Source: Tahibacter aquaticus (GTDB taxonomy: Bacteria; Pseudomonadota; Gammaproteobacteria; Xanthomonadales; Rhodanobacteraceae). From it: a DNA stretch of 64,000 nt. How positions within the stretch are numbered: position 1 is the first letter of the stretch; each line of letters opens with the position of its first letter. Shown here in pieces: positions 54,411 through 62,668 of the stretch. The notes below the pieces were generated by a model. That model searched no databases, had not been told where the DNA came from, and saw only the letters and a list, made by a program, of their open reading frames with translations. The position numbers were made by a program, and so were the translations under genes. The DNA is taken from contig NZ_SNZH01000021.1 of assembly GCF_004363655.1 (NCBI RefSeq), positions 60,731 to 124,730 of the forward strand, in the 5' to 3' direction.

Positions 54411-54619
54411 TAAGAAAGTGCCAAATCTTTAGAAAGTAATTGCGGGGCATCCCAAACTCTGAAAGCCATCGGTGAAAATTGTGTCCGGCCGCGTACCAAA
54501 TGCTGCCACAACGGGAGAAGTGCTGCGAACAGCCGACGCGTTAGTATTGGTTGTCGAACCTGCCAAGCAACACACCACTCAAGACCCTGGTCAACACCCT
54601 CAAAGCCCGCTGGCGCATC

Positions 54620-55030
54620 GGTCTCCCGCACCGTCATGCCGCGCGCGTACATGGCCACGATCTTGTCGTCAAAGCCGGTGAAACGGCGTTGGTGCTTGGG
54701 GATCAAGATCGGCTCGAACGAACCGGCACGGTCGCGTGGCACCGCGATGCGCAGCGGACCGTCCTCGGTCAGCACCGTCTTGCCGAACTTGCCGTTGCGT
54801 TGGTTGCTCGCCGCTTCGGGCTTGGCCGTCCCCGGCGGATAGCCCAGGTGGTGCGACAGCTCCGCGCCCAGCGCCCGCTCAATCAGGGCCTTCTTCAGCG
54901 CCATCGTCGTGGCGTTGATCTGCTCGGCCGTCATCGGCAGACCGCTACCGGCCAGCTGCTCAATCAGCTCTTTGGGAATCGACGGCAGTTCCGTCATGCC
55001 GGCTGACGCCGGCTTCTTCTTGCGTGGCAT
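54620..55030 (-). pseudogene. IS256-family transposase, N-terminal fragment
   Basis: The frame begins MPRKKKPASAGMTELPSIPK and continues LIEQLAGSGLPMTAEQI, GAELSHHLGYPPG, RNGKFGKTVLTEDGPLRI, PRDRAGSFEPILIPKHQRR and FDDKIVAMYARGMTVRE, all typical of the IS256 N-terminal region. After MTVRE, near 54622, homology stops abruptly; the frame runs on into unrelated sequence. The catalytic DDE core is absent, so it is dead. Confidence 0.85.
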
Positions 55031-55084
55031 AGCTGCTCCTTGTCCTCATGCTATACCTCGCACACAAAAATCCTGACAGGGTCA
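54620..55084 (-). mobile_element. IS256-family element remnant
   Basis: The outer end is marked by an inverted-repeat-like sequence, read leftwards ccctgtcaggatttttgtg (about 55064-55082). The start of the transposase follows at 55030. The element is lost after about 135 codons; its other end is not in the window in recognisable form. Confidence 0.75.
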
Positions 55085-55184
55085 GAGCGAATGCACGTTG
55101 GCGCATCTATTGGCCGAGGAAACGGCAACAAGATTGTTGTTCTGCCGGTGACGGCGGTCAGCATGGTATTGCTTGCCGTGGGTG

Positions 55185-56459
55185 CTAGAACAAACGATTT
55201 GCATATGCCTCCGGCAGAGAAGTCCAGCTGACTGTAGCGCACGCACGCCCCTGCCGATCAATTTCCAGCAGCACACTCGAAGCCGCGCCGGGTAGGGCAA
55301 ACTCTGAGTCGTTGTAAAGGTTCAGGGGGAGGTGGCGACGAACACTTCGCCAAATGGCCTCGGAAATTCCCTCAAGCACAACTACCTTGAGTGCCCGGAG
55401 CGTGACTTGGCTGAAATCATCATGTGCAGAAAGATGTTCGAGAACGTGATAGTCCGAGGTTGGGTATAGGGGTTTATTGCGAATTGCTTCAAGGATCACT
55501 ACCAACCGTTGAGCGGTGGAAAATACTGCTGAACTTAGCGAGAGCGAAACGAGAAAATCGCTAGATCGATCGGGTAGAACGGTATAGCTGAGCACTTTTT
55601 TTCTTGTGCATGCTGTCAATTTCAGATTACTGAGTCGCAGATTCCACTGGTTGAAAACCCGCGTGACGTCGGAACTCCATTCCGAGGGCAATGCCCGAAA
55701 GAGTTGCTGCTCATCGCCCAGAAATTCTACGTGGCGAAGGAGTTCGGACTGACGTGGCGTTGTCGCTGCGATCGCTATGCGCTTCAGCTTGGCGATGCCG
55801 CGGGTTTGGGGCGTCATTGAGCCCTTCGCCAAACACCGAATTTCGTCAAAGTCGGGCGGCCTGTAGCGATCCGGAATAATCAAGAATGATTTTTCACAGC
55901 GTTCACGGTCGGCTCGCGCAAACGATTCGAAAGAGCTGCGGTTTACGCGATCTCCTGTGATAAGAAGCGTGTCATCGGCTAGATCGAATCCGCAGCGGCA
56001 CTGTCCCCACGAAGCGATTCCGAACTGGCAATCCAGGAATGCCGCCGAACATCGCGGGCATCGCCTAGCGAGTTGTGTATCGTGCCAGGGACAGCGGTCA
56101 AAGATCGGCGATTGAAACGCCATGGTGTGATAGCCGCCCCGGGCGCACTCCAGGCACAGACGCGGACGATCCAGCCAACAGAGTCTGTTGCTGTCCCCCG
56201 AAAATGGCCACCATTCCGCGGGTTCCCATGCTTTTTCCGGTGAGTTCAATCCCGGGTAGTCGTTTTTCGCTAAGGTCTCTCTCACCCGACTGTTATTCAG
56301 AAGGTGCCGGGGCCAACTGTCGGACGGCTGGGTCAACTTGAGCCACTTGACCAAATCGGAACGCAAGAGCCGATGCGTACGTGCAATACGCCAGACGATG
56401 CCCAGTGGTGAAACGCCCTCGTAGTTGGACCACTGTAGTGGCAGTGCGGAGCCGGTCAT
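55185..56459 (-). CDS. tniQ: TniQ/TnsD-family target-selection protein
   Basis: Protein of 424 residues. The TniQ zinc-finger set is complete: C102, C105, H111 (CLECARGGYH), C123, H126 (CPWH) and C134, C137 (CPRC). The N-terminal HTH-like part (SPLGIVWRIARTHRLL) and long helical C-terminus fit TniQ of Tn5053/Tn7-like transposons, which guides the TnsC ATPase to target DNA. ATG at 56459 overlaps the TnsC-like stop. It is the last gene of the tns operon; no tnsE follows. Confidence 0.85.
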   Translation of the reverse strand: MTGSALPLQWSNYEGVSPLGIVWRIARTHRLLRSDLVKWLKLTQPSDSWPRHLLNNSRVRETLAKNDYPGLNSPEKAWEPAEWWPFSGDSNRLCWLDRPRLCLECARGGYHTMAFQSPIFDRCPWHDTQLARRCPRCSAAFLDCQFGIASWGQCRCGFDLADDTLLITGDRVNRSSFESFARADRERCEKSFLIIPDRYRPPDFDEIRCLAKGSMTPQTRGIAKLKRIAIAATTPRQSELLRHVEFLGDEQQLFRALPSEWSSDVTRVFNQWNLRLSNLKLTACTRKKVLSYTVLPDRSSDFLVSLSLSSAVFSTAQRLVVILEAIRNKPLYPTSDYHVLEHLSAHDDFSQVTLRALKVVVLEGISEAIWRSVRRHLPLNLYNDSEFALPGAASSVLLEIDRQGRACATVSWTSLPEAYANRLF

Positions 56460-57457
56460 GGCGAGCTACCTTCGGACGCACCTGGCGTTCGATAGTCGGT
56501 ACGCTGACGTTCCAGCTCGACAAGCTGTGATTCTCGGACCGCGGCCTTCAATTGCTCTCGGGTGAAGTCCGTAAACTGAGGATCGCGGGCGGCGGTCTGG
56601 GTAAGGAGGACAATCAGCGTGGCCTCCAGAGAACGCATGGACCAGGTCCACGTGGGGTCAAGCGATCCCTCAGCGCGGACCTCGGCGGCCGCCTCCCACA
56701 GCTCGCTGGCGTAGGTTTGTAGACGAAATCCGCGCTCAAAGGCCTCTCTGGTAAAGTGCTGGGTGTAGGAAACCCCTGATTTCACAGGCCAGAAGCTTTT
56801 CGTATCGAAGCGGTTGCAGACGTACGCCACGTCGGCTGCGTGCCGCATGCCGAAGAAATCCATCCACGAGAGACGGAACCGGGCACTGACGTGAGGTGGG
56901 TAGTCGGCCGCGATCGTCTCGGTAGCAAGACCGCTGACATCCTGCTGATGCACGAATACGTGAAACAGCCGGTAGCGGCGTGTGGCCAGAATCTCGTCGG
57001 CCCACGCAAGAAAGTCGTAGTCCGAGGGTTGCAACCGGTTGGCATCATCGTGGAACAGGATGGCGAGCCGGGTGCCGGCCTCGTGGCAAAAGGCGACGAT
57101 CGAGTTGGCGAAAAGAATGCCCAGTTCCGTTGGGGATGCGCGGCCGGGGATGCGGACGCCCAACAGGGATAGCAGGAGCTGGGGGAATGTCCGGTCACTT
57201 TTCCGGGTGACGTTGGGAATAACGATGGTACGGATGACGGCGGATCGGTTGCGCTTGGTCAGCCAGTGAGCGTGTCCGCGCAGATAACTGATGGCGCTGG
57301 ATTTTCCGTACTGCGCGAATCCGCGGAGATTGAGTCCGCGCGATTGCAAATCCAGCGCTCGATGAATGGCGTCGGCCAGAGCAATGATGGCGGGTGTCGC
57401 GACTTTGGGGCGAAATTCGCGAAGAAGAGGATGACGTCCTGCGTCCACGGGTTCCAT
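56456..57457 (-). CDS. tnsC: TnsC/TniB-family AAA+ transposition regulator
   Basis: ATPase of 333 residues. Walker A GFAQYGKSS (46-54), Walker B LAILFHDDANRL (131-142), and sensor/arginine elements downstream (LFHVFVHQQDVSG, RFRLSWMDF). It would link TnsB to the TniQ-marked target. The start directly abuts the TnsB stop (57457/57458) and the end overlaps tniQ by four bases. Confidence 0.85.
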   Translation of the reverse strand: MEPVDAGRHPLLREFRPKVATPAIIALADAIHRALDLQSRGLNLRGFAQYGKSSAISYLRGHAHWLTKRNRSAVIRTIVIPNVTRKSDRTFPQLLLSLLGVRIPGRASPTELGILFANSIVAFCHEAGTRLAILFHDDANRLQPSDYDFLAWADEILATRRYRLFHVFVHQQDVSGLATETIAADYPPHVSARFRLSWMDFFGMRHAADVAYVCNRFDTKSFWPVKSGVSYTQHFTREAFERGFRLQTYASELWEAAAEVRAEGSLDPTWTWSMRSLEATLIVLLTQTAARDPQFTDFTREQLKAAVRESQLVELERQRTDYRTPGASEGSSP

Positions 57458-59332
57458 TTAGTCATTCTCCTCGCCGAAGAAGTCGACCAAGGCAGGGGAG
57501 GCGATCGACAGCGGAGCCTGAGGCGCAACGTGCGGAACGGCCGCACTGGATGCGATTGGCGGCGCGGGTGAAAAGTCCGGCAGATGGCGCAGCAAGGTTT
57601 CTGGTCGTGGTGCACGGGAGACCTGTTGCCGCGCATAGGCATGCCAGCTCGCGATCGCATCGTTGGATCCGTTGATGCGAACCAGCTGGCGTTTGTCGGC
57701 ACGCGCAATCAGCCGCCTCAGAACAATGTCGTGAACGGTTTTGTTCCACGGCGGAAGCGCGGCCAACCGCACGAGCGCGCTGCCGCGCTCGTCCAGCACG
57801 GTGAGGTGACGAAGGTCACCTAGGTTAACGTCGACCTTTACCTTCTTCCCCAAATACGACCAGTGGTCGCGGAGTTTTGGACTTCGGTAGGTGGCGTGGA
57901 GGTAGCGGATATAGGGCTGTTTGCGCTTGCCCTCGCTTCCGCGAATGGTCATGGGCAGCGTGACGATGAGCATGCGCTCCGCAGTCAGCGCACCGTCCGG
58001 CACTTCGCAGCGCCATGGATCACGTCGATGCACATCCAATCGTTGAAGCGGCAATTGATTTCCGATTGAGGAGTGCGGCGTCGCGTTGTGGTTGGCGCAG
58101 AGCACATCGAAGAGATCTTCCAGGCCCATCCACTGCAAAGGATGGTCTTCCGCGCGTAGCGTCGAGGTGGCGGTTGCTGTCCCTCCGAGTACGGTAGAGG
58201 GCTGGAATCCGCCTGCGATGTCGCGCAGCGCACCTTCTTCCAGGCGCCGAAAAGCCGCCTCGATGATGCCGCGGGCCTCGGGCGAATGGGCGCGACCGAG
58301 ATTGAGAATGCCGCCGTGGAGGTGAGCGGCGTTGTTCCCCACATGCCGAGCGAAATGACAGAACGCGTTGTCGCCGGCCAACAGCAAGGCCCGGAGTGCA
58401 GCGCCATTCTCATCGTGAGGAAGGCCCAGCCGGGCGCCGGGACAGTACGACAGGTTGGGCACCACCAGCTCGCGAGGCTTCCACGGTGCCATGGCACCGC
58501 GCATCAACCACAGCGTGTCGAGCTGGTTGGCGTCGCCCAGAATCAACCGGTAGGCCACGATGTAACGACTGACCGCGCAAATGAGAAGCTGGAGCGTGAC
58601 GTGGACGAACCGGCGCGTGGTCGTACTTCCATCAGGTAGCGTGACGTTGATGCACCAGTCGACGTCGGTGCGATGCTCATCGAACTCCAGTCGATCCAGT
58701 GGCCGCATCACGAAGAGATCCCGAAATGTCGAGATCGTGCTCGCCGTAGCTTCAACCTCAGCGGCGCCCACTTGTAGCCGACGTGCGCGAATCCGGCGAT
58801 GAAGCGTCAGGAGTCCTGCGCGACCATGATCATCGGTATCAAAGGGATACGCTTCCGGCCCCCAGCGCGCGAGCAAGTAGGCGCAGACTGCCTTGTGGTG
58901 GGCGTTGAAGGCCGAGCAGCGACGCCCTTTTTTCGGCAGTTGTCCTTTGTATCCCATCACCAACTTCGAGAAATCAGGCTCGGTTTCAACCAGCCGTGAC
59001 ATGACATGCGGCCCTTTCCGGGGTGCCGATGCCAAGGCGTTTCCGGGTAGCTCCCGCGTGATTCGCTCTGCATAGGGGATGCAAGCGCGGAATCCTATTA
59101 GCTGGTCATCGGCGTCTCGTCGTTGACACTTCACTGCATCGGCGCGGATCGTCCGAGAATCGACCCCGAACCGGTACGCAGCGGCGCGCAGGGACATGCC
59201 TTCCACCAACCCCATCAGCGCGTCACACCGTGCCTGGTAGCGCTCACGCAACGGTTCGGGAAGATTCGCGGGGGTGGGTCTGGCCCATGACCTGACGTCC
59301 GCACCTACAACGCGCAAGTACTCATCGCTCAT
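57458..59332 (-). CDS. tnsB: TnsB/TniA-family DDE transposase
   Basis: Transposase of 624 residues. N-terminal HTH domains (SLRAAAYRFGVDSRTIRADA); retroviral-integrase core with D218 (LEFDEHR), D321 (LAGDNAF) and E358 (RGIIEAAFRRLEE); then the Mu-type C-terminal beta-barrel and a basic/Pro tail. All three catalytic acids are present. It cuts and joins the 3' ends. The TnsA-like stop overlaps its start by 11 bases. Confidence 0.87.
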   Translation of the reverse strand: MSDEYLRVVGADVRSWARPTPANLPEPLRERYQARCDALMGLVEGMSLRAAAYRFGVDSRTIRADAVKCQRRDADDQLIGFRACIPYAERITRELPGNALASAPRKGPHVMSRLVETEPDFSKLVMGYKGQLPKKGRRCSAFNAHHKAVCAYLLARWGPEAYPFDTDDHGRAGLLTLHRRIRARRLQVGAAEVEATASTISTFRDLFVMRPLDRLEFDEHRTDVDWCINVTLPDGSTTTRRFVHVTLQLLICAVSRYIVAYRLILGDANQLDTLWLMRGAMAPWKPRELVVPNLSYCPGARLGLPHDENGAALRALLLAGDNAFCHFARHVGNNAAHLHGGILNLGRAHSPEARGIIEAAFRRLEEGALRDIAGGFQPSTVLGGTATATSTLRAEDHPLQWMGLEDLFDVLCANHNATPHSSIGNQLPLQRLDVHRRDPWRCEVPDGALTAERMLIVTLPMTIRGSEGKRKQPYIRYLHATYRSPKLRDHWSYLGKKVKVDVNLGDLRHLTVLDERGSALVRLAALPPWNKTVHDIVLRRLIARADKRQLVRINGSNDAIASWHAYARQQVSRAPRPETLLRHLPDFSPAPPIASSAAVPHVAPQAPLSIASPALVDFFGEEND

Positions 59333-60002
59333 GGCGCGATGCCTCCGCCAGCACGAGATCAGGGCGCAGCGATGCGTTGGGAGGAAGCTCGATCTCGCCA
59401 GCGTGGATCAGGTCGGCCACCATGGCTCGCACGTCTGCGGCATGAAACGGCGCCGTCGCCTGTTGGAGCTGATGTAGGGTCGTTCGTTTCACTTGAGACA
59501 GCGCAGCGAGGACCGCCTCGCGCAGCGAGACGCGATGCACAAGCCGCCGCGCCGACTGAACAAGCGGGAGGAGCTGGAACGCGACACCGATGCGCGCGGA
59601 TTGCGCATGTACGTCCGGTTCGGTTACGAAGTTCAGCACCAGGCTGGCGTTTTGTGCGGCGGTCATGAGCGCGCGCACGTGCCGATGCTCTCGCCGCTTG
59701 TCGGGTCCGGGAACGGTCGTGTCGTTGGGAACGAGAAGCCAGGTTTGTTCCACGCCTGATCGATCCCGCGTCCAAAAGGACAACTCGACCGTTTCATCGG
59801 TTAGGGTGAGGGTGCGCGGACGCTCTACGTAGGCGGTGCACGCGCTATCGAATTCGCAGCGCAGCGCCCACGCGGCGGCCATGCAAGATGTCACCTCGAC
59901 GATACGGCCGCATTTCGGCGAGTGAAAACGGTAGAGATCTTCGGAACGTCGTTCGGCACGCGTGAGCGCGCGCGGCGAGTACGGCACGGGTGATACGGCC
60001 AT
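59322..60002 (-). CDS. TnsA-like protein lacking catalytic residues
   Basis: Protein of 226 residues. By eye it aligns with Tn7 TnsA: FHSPKCGRIVEV with SHKTGRVHHL, then CEFDSACTAYVERPRTL with WESSVLDIREQFPL. But the catalytic Glu position falls in VTSCMAAAW, the Asp position in VELSFW, and the QxK pair in WLLVPND, so the nuclease residues are missing. The C-terminal winged-helix-like part (SQVKRTTLHQLQQATA) is kept and could still bind TnsB/TnsC. GGAGG precedes ATG 60002; a GTG at 60032 is less likely. First gene of the tns operon. It resembles, from memory, the TniC of Tn6022-type elements. Confidence 0.68.
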   Translation of the reverse strand: MAVSPVPYSPRALTRAERRSEDLYRFHSPKCGRIVEVTSCMAAAWALRCEFDSACTAYVERPRTLTLTDETVELSFWTRDRSGVEQTWLLVPNDTTVPGPDKRREHRHVRALMTAAQNASLVLNFVTEPDVHAQSARIGVAFQLLPLVQSARRLVHRVSLREAVLAALSQVKRTTLHQLQQATAPFHAADVRAMVADLIHAGEIELPPNASLRPDLVLAEASRHER

Positions 60003-60175
60003 TACAGCCTCCGGAATAGCCGCCCGTGCCACCTAGGGGCAGCACGGGCTTATCAGGGAGATCCTCGACGGCGGGAGGGCAAAAGAAGCCCGTTCCCGAC
60101 TGGCGGGGGCTTGATTTTGCGGGAGGAGGCGGGGCAGAATCGGCGCGTAGGGGGCCTAATTGCATACTCGCTGTA

Positions 60176-60209
60176 CGATAAAAGCTCGGTTGCCGCCGAG
60201 CTTTTATCG
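60176..60209. terminator. Bidirectional hairpin terminator right of the tns operon
   Basis: Perfect 14-base stem cgataaaagctcgg / ccgagcttttatcg with a 6-base loop. T-rich on both sides, so it can end transcription from either direction and insulates the tns operon from the small gene at 60239-60538. Confidence 0.75.
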
Positions 60210-60238
60210 TTTCTGCGGCCCGAATTCGGCGGGCTATG

Positions 60239-60538
60239 TCATGGGGAGAGCTCCTCGGACTTCCGGGATATGGTCGACTCGACCGTCGCAGCATTCGGCA
60301 CGTTCTGCGCGCTGCGCTGAATGCCTTGGGCATACCACTGCGCCAGATCGCCCACGCGCACAAACCATCCACGCCGCTTAGGGAAGGTATGGCCGGGCAC
60401 AGGACCGTGCCCCTGCGCAAATGCACGTCGCGCCGCGTTCAGCGATGGGAACGACAAGAGCCGCCATACCCCCGTCAAGGGTACATAGGGCCCATACAGA
60501 CCCAACAATCGCTCGGCAAGTTGATCAGCAGTTTCCAT
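60239..60538 (-). CDS. Small DNA-binding-like protein, related to 61862-62119
   Basis: Protein of 99 residues. The layout ADQLAERLLGLYGPYVPLTGVW..., then NAARRAFAQGHGP and RRGWFVRVGDLAQWYAQG resembles small excisionase or plasmid-type regulators with a wing. The gene at 61862-62119 shares the pattern (YGEFVPPSSLWKELGF, SFRKALSQNR, ARDVARWQATVYA). The function is not recognised beyond probable DNA binding. Confidence 0.6.
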   Translation of the reverse strand: METADQLAERLLGLYGPYVPLTGVWRLLSFPSLNAARRAFAQGHGPVPGHTFPKRRGWFVRVGDLAQWYAQGIQRSAQNVPNAATVESTISRKSEELSP

Positions 60539-60952
60539 CGGTCGTGCGCGAAGCTTCGTATTTCATGCGAAATAGCATGCGTCTCGTGCGCTTGCAAGTG
60601 ATTTGGCGCGCAATGTGTACGAATCAGTCGATGCGTCGAAAAGCCCCACAATTGAGGCATCGGTGGACGCTTCAACGGTTCTAACAAGCTCGCTGAGGCT
60701 GCAGTTAGAAGTTTGTCATCGCGCTAAATTGACGATGCCGAAGTCTTGTTGAGATCGACGACACGATGCCGCTATTTGCGGGGGTCAGCACAAAAATAAG
60801 GCGCCTCTACGCCGGATTTTTTCTGCGGCGCTACGGAAGTCGCCGTTGTTGATTCGCGCGCGTGGATGAACCCCGAACTTGTACTCGAGCCGCCCGACAT
60901 CCGCAGTGATGTCAGGCCGACCCGCGAACGTCACTGCCGTTGTATCGGCAGC
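60539..60952. other. Gene-free stretch next to orphan antitoxin
   Basis: No protein-like frame; a RES toxin gene, which would be expected downstream of the antitoxin at 60953, is not here. I searched for a Tn7-like end (TGT..ACA with repeats); tgtcatcgcgc near 60715 is a weak candidate without a partner elsewhere. Confidence 0.4.
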
Positions 60953-61405
60953 TCACGTACGGGGGGCTGGAACGCCGAACTCCAACTGCGCCAGTGCCAG
61001 AACGCGATCGGGGTCCCGGCTGAGCCAGTGAGCCGGCGTTTGGCCGTCCAATGCGTCGCGTGGCCCGTACAGCCAGAAGACGCGGCGCCATCCACCGGGA
61101 TCGCCGCCAGCAGGAAGCATGGTCAACAGCGGCCGTATCGCAGACAACAGGTGTCCTTCCCGATCGAACTGGCAGTCGGGGTACACGAATGCGCGATCAG
61201 CAGCCGACCATGCGCCCAGCAGCGCGCCCGATTCGCGCAAGGCCGCAACATCAGGGGTTAAGCCATGGCCCGTCAGCAGTTCTGCCAGATCCTGCGCCGT
61301 TGGCCAGCCGCGCGCGAGCAACTGTTCCCGCCGGCGCCGGGCGGTGTGGAACACCGAGGTCCGCCCCCCGCGGGCCCGATCGTCACTGTCACCCGACTCG
61401 TTCAT
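60953..61405 (-). CDS. Orphan MbcA/ParS-type antitoxin
   Basis: Protein of 150 residues. A DNA-binding start (TARRRREQLLARGWPTAQDLAELL), a middle region (LLGAWSAADRAFVYPDCQFDR) and the C-terminal toxin-binding domain (WLYGPRDALDGQTPAHW, DPDRVLALAQLEF) equal the last half of the long antitoxin at 44272-45198. ATG at 61405 has AAGGTG upstream. No RES toxin gene lies next to it; it may act on the RES protein at 43581 or be a relic. Confidence 0.75.
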   Translation of the reverse strand: MNESGDSDDRARGGRTSVFHTARRRREQLLARGWPTAQDLAELLTGHGLTPDVAALRESGALLGAWSAADRAFVYPDCQFDREGHLLSAIRPLLTMLPAGGDPGGWRRVFWLYGPRDALDGQTPAHWLSRDPDRVLALAQLEFGVPAPRT

Positions 61406-61861
61406 TGGATACACCTTGAGCGGAACTCGTCACACAAAGGGCTTCGACACCCTCAGACGTCGTATTCCCGTTAGGACGGAACGACTGATACACCCGGGCT
61501 CGGGGTTGCCTACCGGCCGCCCGCATTCCCGCGACCAGGGGATTGCTTGTGGTAGTGCGGACGGGACGGTCGGCGCTTGAGCATGATCCGACGATGGCGT
61601 GGTGAGATTGTAGCGCTCGTGGCAGCGCGCCTGATCTGCCATGTCGGGCGGGCGGCGTTTCAGCGGTCGCCCGCTCAGCGCAAAGCACGATTCAGCGACG
61701 ATGGCGAAACGGCATGGCTCGGCGACGGATATCTCAGCGGGGCCGGCAATGAGGTCGGCGATGATGGCGACAGCTTACGCTCTGCCCTCGACGGTCACCC
61801 CCTCTACGAGGCTCCTGTTCGTCAAAAGGGTTCACGGGAGGGTAGTGATGGGTAACTGCCT
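61406..61861. other. Gene-poor stretch
   Basis: Only short overlapping frames on both strands with no recognised product or ribosome site. One leftward frame across 61600-61800 (with IADLIAGPAEISVAEP) looks weakly protein-like but has no start. Treated as non-coding. Confidence 0.4.
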
Positions 61862-62119
61862 TCAGCTTTGCTGGGTCCCGTGACGCCGGCGGGTGGCGTA
61901 CACCGTTGCCTGCCACCGTGCGACATCGCGTGCGCGGGCGAACGATCCGCGACGACCCGAGATATCGAAGACTTCCACCTCGACACGATTCTGCGACAGT
62001 GCTTTTCGGAACGATGCCGGTGTCGCGAACCCGAGCTCCTTCCACAGGGAGGAAGGGGGAACGAATTCCCCGTAGCGGTCCGTCAAGCGCAACTCGAATT
62101 CACCTACAAGCTCACTCAT
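61862..62119 (-). CDS. Small DNA-binding-like protein, related to 60239-60538
   Basis: Protein of 85 residues: LRLTDRYGEFVPPSSLWKEL, SFRKALSQNRVEVEVF, RGSFARARDVARWQATVY. ATG at 62119. It is the closest relative in the window of the gene at 60239 and shares the wing-like end. Likely a small island regulator; not identified further. Confidence 0.6.
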   Translation of the reverse strand: MSELVGEFELRLTDRYGEFVPPSSLWKELGFATPASFRKALSQNRVEVEVFDISGRRGSFARARDVARWQATVYATRRRHGTQQS

Positions 62120-62253
62120 CGCGAAATGCTCGGCTCTTCACAGAATGGGTCTACATCGTCGTATCAACGGTAGACGCAATCGGCGCGAACAGACAAGGCG
62201 ATGCGTTGAAAACTGGGGACTTGCAGCACTGAACGGCGAGTGTGAACTCGTTT

Positions 62254-62538
62254 CTAGGACTTCCCGGTCAGCGTGCCGAATTCCCGGCGAATCTTGGCGA
62301 GGAGAATGTCGAGTTCGCCAGCGTTTCCGCCAGTGTACGACAAGGCCAACAGCGTCATCGGGTGGACCGACAGCACCTGACAGATGGCCGTGAGCTTGTT
62401 GAGCGTGGGGCTCTTCATGCCGCGCTCCAACGTGCTCATGTAGGTGCGGCTTGATACATCGGCAAACGCCTCCTGGCTCAAGCCTCGCGCCTTGCGGGCC
62501 AGTTTGAGCGCAGCAGGAAGGGAACGTTTGGTCGGCAT
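62254..62538 (-). CDS. Xre-family HTH regulator
   Basis: Protein of 94 residues. The HTH_3 domain reads LKLARKARGLSQEAFADVS...YMSTLERGMKSPTLNKL and is followed by a short helix. In size and form it is like controller proteins of restriction or toxin systems. It is divergent from the gene at 62669 with a repeated CTATAG operator candidate between, so it probably represses that gene and itself. Confidence 0.85.
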   Translation of the reverse strand: MPTKRSLPAALKLARKARGLSQEAFADVSSRTYMSTLERGMKSPTLNKLTAICQVLSVHPMTLLALSYTGGNAGELDILLAKIRREFGTLTGKS

Positions 62539-62580
62539 CCGTGAACTCTCGGGAATTCGCGGATGACAACCGATTGAACC

Positions 62581-62606
62581 CTATAGAACTACAATCTATA
62601 GTGTTC
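62581..62606. promoter_or_regulatory. Operator candidate between Xre regulator and divergent gene
   Basis: Two palindromic ctatag copies (62581-62586 and 62596-62601), 15 bases apart, so on the same helix face within 1.5 turns, flanked by gaac/gttc. They sit 43 bases from the Xre start and 63 from the divergent start. Confidence 0.45.
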
Positions 62607-62668
62607 ATTTGTAAGGGAATCCGATTCTCTCGGGGTAGTACGACGCCAACGCCGTGAGGTGATGAGCC

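Noticed and set aside
55185..60209. CRISPR-associated transposon
   Set aside because: Tn7-like genes are present but there are no cas genes or repeat arrays in the window.
60700..60745. Tn7-like end starting tgtcatcgcgc
   Set aside because: No matching inverted partner or repeated TnsB-site series was found on the other side.
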